Shown: in pieces, positions 59,910-64,000 of the stretch | Numbering within the stretch: the first letter of the stretch is position 1 | Layout: each line of letters opens with the position of its first letter | NCBI RefSeq assembly: GCF_001700435.1 | Contig: NZ_LYPC01000026.1 | Span: forward strand, 62,001-126,000 | DNA from: Paenibacillus pectinilyticus | GTDB lineage: Bacteria > Bacillota > Bacilli > Paenibacillales > NBRC-103111 | Length of the DNA stretch: 64,000 bases | Reading direction: 5' to 3' | Notes under the pieces: model-generated | What the model was told of the DNA's origin: nothing | The model's database searches: none | The model's input: the letters and a program-made list of their open reading frames with translations, nothing else | Made by a program: the position numbers and the translations under genes

Positions 59910-61531
59910 TACGAATCATGATTGTTGATGATGAAGAGTGGATTCGACTAGGTTTGCGCGAACAGATCGATTGGAGCTCACTAGGTACGGAGATAGTCGG
60001 GGAAGCTCAGAATGGCCGAGTAGCTCTGCAAATGCTGGATGAATTGCGTCCGGATATTGTTTTGACGGACATTCGTATGCCTGTGATGGATGGCATCACT
60101 TTGCTCGAACATGCACATCAAGCTTATCCCGATATTATTTTTATCGTTATCAGTGGGTTTGCTGAATTTGAGTATGCGAGAAAGGCACTCACGTACCGGG
60201 TTTTTGATTATTTATTGAAGCCGATTGAAGAAGACAAGCTGGAAGCATCGATTCAGAATGCGGTGGCGATCATCAAGGAGAATGAAAAGACGAAGCAAGA
60301 TCTTATCGACCTTAGAATTCAATTAAATGAAAGCAGTCATTTATCGCGGGAGAAGTTTCTTACTAGCCTTCTTACAGGCTCGCATGTTGGCGTCGAGGAA
60401 ATGACACGTGAAATGGACAGAAATCAGCTGTCGTTCAATTGGCCTTATTTTATGATAACGGTTGTTAAGGTGGAGAATTTCACGGAGATAACAGCAAGGC
60501 ATTATAATAGCGAGTCCAATGTCTCTAGTTTTGTTATTAACAATGTCATCAGCGAGTTAGTCGAACACATCGATAATATGATTGTATTTCGAAATTACAC
60601 GAAGCAAGATGAGCTGGTCATGATCAAGGGCTTTGATGATGGTGAATATCAGGAAACGATTCAAGAGCTTACTGCCGAATGCAATCGGATTATTACAAGC
60701 GTGAAATCCATTATTCGGTTCGAACTTTACATGGGGATGAGCAGCGGGTTCGCGTCAATGAAGGATGCGGCGCAATCTTATACACAGGCTGTAGAAGCAG
60801 TCCGTCATGCAGGGATGGTACATCATAGTCGTATTGTACAGTACGACGAAATTACACGTAGAAATGACTATTTTATTTATCCGGATGATAAGGAGAAATC
60901 ATTCCTTTATTACTTGGAGAATGGGTATAGCAAGCAAGTTACCGATATGATCGAAGATTTTTTCCGCGAAATTAACAATAGCCAGTCGCTGCATCCGCAA
61001 AGTATACGGAATACCGTCTTAGAATTATGTATGCTAATGAATAAAACGGTGAAGAAATATCAAGGGCTGTTGGAAGACATTCTTCAGGAATCCAACCTCC
61101 CAGATAAGATTACGAACGAACTATTCAGCAGCGCAGCGCTGGAAAATTGGCTGAAGCAAAGCGCACTGAAAGCGCTCTATTTTATTCAAGCCAATAAAAA
61201 AGTCGGCTCTAAAAAAGCATTAGATGATATTGTCGCCTATCTCCAGGCTCATTACGCCGAGAATATTAATTTAAATAGTGTGGCTGAAACGTATTTTATT
61301 AATCCAGCATACCTGTCAAGGATTTTCAAGAATCAGATGGGTCAGAACTTTAATGAATATGTAAGCAAAATTAGAATGGATGCCGCAGCCCGCTTGTTGC
61401 AACAGGACCACTTGAAATTAAGTGATATTTCATTGCGGGTCGGATATGAGAACGTCAATTATTTTCTGAAAAAGTTCAAAGAACATTTTGGTTGTACACC
61501 AAGTGAATATAAAAAGGTAGGAAAAATGTAG
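59906..61531 (+). CDS. YesN-type response regulator with AraC output (second pair)
   Basis: 541 residues. Receiver (about 1-120) with Asp55 in VLTDIRMPVMDGI and Lys in YLLKPI, a long unnamed middle region (about 140-400), and AraC output at about 430-541 with AETYFINPAYLSRIFKNQMGQNFNEYVSKIRMDAAARLL and RVGYENVNYFLKKFKEHFGCTPSEYKK. Start overlaps the kinase stop (ATGA). Probably activates the third importer operon downstream. Confidence 0.9.
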   Translation: MIRIMIVDDEEWIRLGLREQIDWSSLGTEIVGEAQNGRVALQMLDELRPDIVLTDIRMPVMDGITLLEHAHQAYPDIIFIVISGFAEFEYARKALTYRVFDYLLKPIEEDKLEASIQNAVAIIKENEKTKQDLIDLRIQLNESSHLSREKFLTSLLTGSHVGVEEMTREMDRNQLSFNWPYFMITVVKVENFTEITARHYNSESNVSSFVINNVISELVEHIDNMIVFRNYTKQDELVMIKGFDDGEYQETIQELTAECNRIITSVKSIIRFELYMGMSSGFASMKDAAQSYTQAVEAVRHAGMVHHSRIVQYDEITRRNDYFIYPDDKEKSFLYYLENGYSKQVTDMIEDFFREINNSQSLHPQSIRNTVLELCMLMNKTVKKYQGLLEDILQESNLPDKITNELFSSAALENWLKQSALKALYFIQANKKVGSKKALDDIVAYLQAHYAENINLNSVAETYFINPAYLSRIFKNQMGQNFNEYVSKIRMDAAARLLQQDHLKLSDISLRVGYENVNYFLKKFKEHFGCTPSEYKKVGKM

Positions 61532-61629
61532 TGGAAGTAGTCAAATATTTGGATTATCTGCTCCAATTAAAATCGATATGATGAATACATAGAGCAGCAC
61601 GCTTTAATCCAAATAGAGGAGGGTTTACA

Positions 61630-62991
61630 TTGAGAAAAATCTCTTTACTAGCGTTAGCTTGTACATGTACAACCGTGTTGGCAGCAGGTTGCGGTACGAC
61701 AGCAAGCACATCACCGACGCCTGCGTCAACTACGAGTGCGGCGCCTGCAGCTTCAGCCTCAGCACCGGCAGCAACGACGGCTGCAGCCAAACCGGTTACG
61801 CTCAAATATTTAACGTGGGATTATGCGGATAGAACCAAATCCACAGATGCTTGGATTAAGGATATGAAGGAAAAGTATAACATCACAATCGAGATGCAAA
61901 ATGTGCCGACGGATCAGTATGAATCGTCTTTTAAAACCAAATTGGCTGCCAATGACTTGCCGGATCTGGTCGCTGTGCACGGGGTAGATAAAGGGCTTGT
62001 TGCTGAAAAAGCACATATCGATGCCAAACAGTTCTTAGATCTGTCGGATCTTAAATCCGTCTCCGAATATTTGCCTGCTGTCATTAAAGACAGGAAGGAT
62101 AATAAAGCGAACAAATTATTCTATGTGCCTGTCTCCACGAACGTCTTAGGAGTTACCTACAATAAGAAATTATTCAAAGATAACGGGCTGACGGTGCCTA
62201 CGAATATCGATGACTTCGTTGCAGCTGTAGAGAAGCTGAAAGCGGCTAATGTAACGCCTATCGCTGGAAGCTTTAAAGATGCGTGGACAACACAAATCGT
62301 TAATTTCATTGCCTTTGGCCAATATGTGAATAGCAAGGACATGAATACGAGAGTGAAGCTTGCTGACGGCTCCTTGAAGTATGGGGATATTAAACAGGAT
62401 GTGAGCAAAGCGCTTAATGTGCAATTAGATTGGCTGAGTAAAGGGTACTTCACGAAAGATTATCTCGGTACGGATGTGAATGTGGCTAGTGCCATGGTCG
62501 GAACTGGAAAAACAGCGATGCTGATTAACGGAACATGGCAGTATAAATCCGTGCAGGACGCTGATCCTAAAGCGGAAATCGGATTCTTCGCTCTTCCTCT
62601 GAATGCCAAAGGGGAGAAAACAGCGGTTCCGACATCAGCGGACTCGGGTATTATGATCAATGCGGATTCCAAGAATGTCGAAGCGGCTAAGATTGCTTTG
62701 AACGCGTATTTGAGTGCTGATAATCAAACACGTGTCATCGCCGATCTGAATGGGATTTCCACCAACACCAAGGTGAAATCCGATAACGCCTACATTGCAG
62801 AGGTAGTAGGGGCCATGTCATCTGGCGATGTACAGCCGGATTGGTGGGGAGGCAACAGTAACTATCAGCCAAGCGGTTCCACCTTTGTTTATGATAAAGA
62901 GATGCAGAATTTAGTCGCGAAGGGTAAAACGGTCGATCAGTTTATCAGCGATTTTGATAAAGCGAATGATAAGGCACTAGAGAAAAAATAG
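61630..62991 (+). CDS. Sugar ABC transporter substrate-binding lipoprotein (third importer)
   Basis: 453 residues from TTG 61630, with GGAGGG about 7 bases upstream. Lipobox AAGC at about residue 21, an Ala/Thr/Pro linker to about 55, then the solute-binding fold: VTLKYLTWDYADRTKS, MKEKYNITIEMQNVPTDQYESSFKTKLAANDLPDLV, YVPVSTNVLGVTYNKKLFKDNGL. It lies 98 bases behind the response regulator gene and is separated from its permeases by a stem-loop. It resembles the first importer's binding protein more than the second's. Confidence 0.88.
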   Translation: MRKISLLALACTCTTVLAAGCGTTASTSPTPASTTSAAPAASASAPAATTAAAKPVTLKYLTWDYADRTKSTDAWIKDMKEKYNITIEMQNVPTDQYESSFKTKLAANDLPDLVAVHGVDKGLVAEKAHIDAKQFLDLSDLKSVSEYLPAVIKDRKDNKANKLFYVPVSTNVLGVTYNKKLFKDNGLTVPTNIDDFVAAVEKLKAANVTPIAGSFKDAWTTQIVNFIAFGQYVNSKDMNTRVKLADGSLKYGDIKQDVSKALNVQLDWLSKGYFTKDYLGTDVNVASAMVGTGKTAMLINGTWQYKSVQDADPKAEIGFFALPLNAKGEKTAVPTSADSGIMINADSKNVEAAKIALNAYLSADNQTRVIADLNGISTNTKVKSDNAYIAEVVGAMSSGDVQPDWWGGNSNYQPSGSTFVYDKEMQNLVAKGKTVDQFISDFDKANDKALEKK

Positions 62992-63000
62992 CATAAAGCT

Positions 63001-63033
63001 GGCCAGCATGCATGTGAAATGCTGGCCTCTTTA
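63001..63033 (+). terminator. Intercistronic stem-loop, third importer
   Basis: GGCCAGCAT pairs with ATGCTGGCC across GCATGTGAA, followed by TCTTTATTTC. It lies between binding-protein and permease genes. Confidence 0.65.
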
Positions 63034-63056
63034 TTTCAATAGGGAGGCATGAAAAG

Positions 63057-63947
63057 ATGTGGGCACATCGACATAAAGTATTTCTGGAGTTGAAATGGTT
63101 TGGATTTCTGCTGCCGGCATTGATTTTTTATTTGGTATTCTTTCTAATTCCAACGTTAAGCTCCGCTTATTATTCGTTGACGGATTGGGATGGCGTGACC
63201 AGCACATTCATTGGGTTGGATAATTTCAAAGAATTATTCCGCGATACGATGATTGTCACCACCTTCAGAAATACAGCCATATATACGGTGTCAATTACGT
63301 TGCTGCAAAACTTGTTTGGACTTCTACTAGCCTTGATTTTGGTTAAGAAGTTCGTAGGTGTGAATATCATGCGGACGATCTTCTTTATGCCTTTTATCTT
63401 CAGTACGCTATTAATTGGCTACATATGGGGCTTCATTCTTGAACCAAACATTGGTGTCATTAATCACTTGTTAGATGCGATTCATCTTGGCGGACTCAAG
63501 GTCGGTTGGCTGAGTGATCCCGCATGGGCCAAACGGATGATTATCGTGGTTACGATATGGCAATTCGTGGGATACACCATGTTTATTTATATCGCTGGTC
63601 TTCAAGGTATTTCGAAGGAGCTGTATGAATCTGGGGATATCGATGGCGCATCTGGCTGGAATAAATTTATTCATATTACATTCCCCTTAATCGCTCCGTC
63701 TTTTACGATTAACATCATGCTTTCTTTAATTGGCAACCTTCAGATATTCAATCAGATCTACGCCTTAACAGGCGGTGGCCCTGGTTACGCGACGGAATCC
63801 ATCGCATCGATGATTTACCGTATCGGTTTTGGTAGTGGTTCTAGATGGGGATACGGATCGGCATTATCGATCGTGATGTTCGTCTTTATTTTAATACTAA
63901 CGATTATTATGGTTAGCTTTCTGCGGAAAAGGGAGGTTGAAATGTGA
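63057..63947 (+). CDS. Sugar ABC transporter permease, MalF/LacF type (third importer)
   Basis: 296 residues, six membrane helices. EAA loop ELYESGDIDGASGWNKFIHITFPLIAP (glycine in place of the usual alanine after Ser). GLDNFKELFRD is a family landmark. ATG 63057 has GGGAGG about 10 bases upstream. Ends by overlapping the next permease. Confidence 0.92.
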   Translation: MWAHRHKVFLELKWFGFLLPALIFYLVFFLIPTLSSAYYSLTDWDGVTSTFIGLDNFKELFRDTMIVTTFRNTAIYTVSITLLQNLFGLLLALILVKKFVGVNIMRTIFFMPFIFSTLLIGYIWGFILEPNIGVINHLLDAIHLGGLKVGWLSDPAWAKRMIIVVTIWQFVGYTMFIYIAGLQGISKELYESGDIDGASGWNKFIHITFPLIAPSFTINIMLSLIGNLQIFNQIYALTGGGPGYATESIASMIYRIGFGSGSRWGYGSALSIVMFVFILILTIIMVSFLRKREVEM

Positions 63948-64000
63948 TGAGCAAATCTGCCTCCAGGGTGATGGGACCCCTATACAAGTTTCTCTTGTGG
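63944..64000 (+). CDS. Sugar ABC transporter permease, MalG type, 5' fragment
   Basis: Only the first 19 codons are in the window. The start is GTG 63944 or ATG 63947, both in frame, with GGGAGG 7 or 10 bases before. The visible peptide (MSKSASRVMGPLYKFLLW) fits the cytoplasmic lead-in to helix 1 of a MalG-type permease, as position requires. Confidence 0.75.
   Translation, partial: MMSKSASRVMGPLYKFLLW

Noticed and set aside
1-64000. Insertion sequences, prophage or integrative elements
   Set aside because: No transposase, integrase, terminal inverted repeat pair or phage gene was seen.

Overview
The window looks like chromosomal DNA of a Paenibacillus-type Firmicute. The support is strong AGGAGG-type ribosome binding sites with many TTG/GTG starts, lipoproteins with Firmicute lipoboxes, S-layer (SLH) anchored giants, several YesM/YesN-type two-component pairs and AraC regulators beside carbohydrate ABC importers, and long intergenic tandem repeats. 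No tRNA, rRNA, insertion sequence, phage gene or CRISPR array was found.

Left part (1-3.3 kb): the 3' end of a sugar-binding lipoprotein gene, then a MarR regulator that appears to start at CTG, a VOC-fold protein, and a convergent GntR/UTRA regulator.

3.3-31.3 kb reads as a phosphorus-acquisition region. A divergent GntR-controlled operon (3.6-11.3 kb) encodes a secreted beta-rich protein, an FbpABC/2-AEP-type ABC importer with a fused double permease, a metallo-beta-lactamase-fold hydrolase, a YdcZ-type membrane protein and an inositol-monophosphatase-family phosphatase. An ArsB/NhaD transporter with an attenuator-like leader follows on the minus strand, then a structured stretch without a gene. 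Next come a HupE/UreJ-like protein that appears to start at ATT and two very large SLH-anchored proteins; the second carries a calcineurin-type phosphoesterase. A DeoR-controlled phosphonate operon follows: phnX, an iron-type alcohol dehydrogenase and phnD-C-E-E. Matching ACGCAA operators precede deoR and phnX.

31.4-64 kb is a plant-polysaccharide region. It holds GH105 with a divergent AraC regulator; a small TetR/DUF1772 pair sharing one operator; a YesM/YesN pair followed by an SBP-permease-permease importer, GH43 and GH78; two tandem repeat arrays (51 and 52 bp); a second importer with a GH99-like protein, AraC, GH78 and AraC; and a second YesM/YesN pair with a third importer running off the right edge. 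Each importer has a stem-loop between the binding-protein gene and the first permease gene, probably to set expression ratios. No ATPase gene accompanies these three importers, so they probably share an MsmX-like ATPase encoded elsewhere. The likely substrates are rhamnose-containing pectin fragments, judged from GH105 and two GH78 genes.
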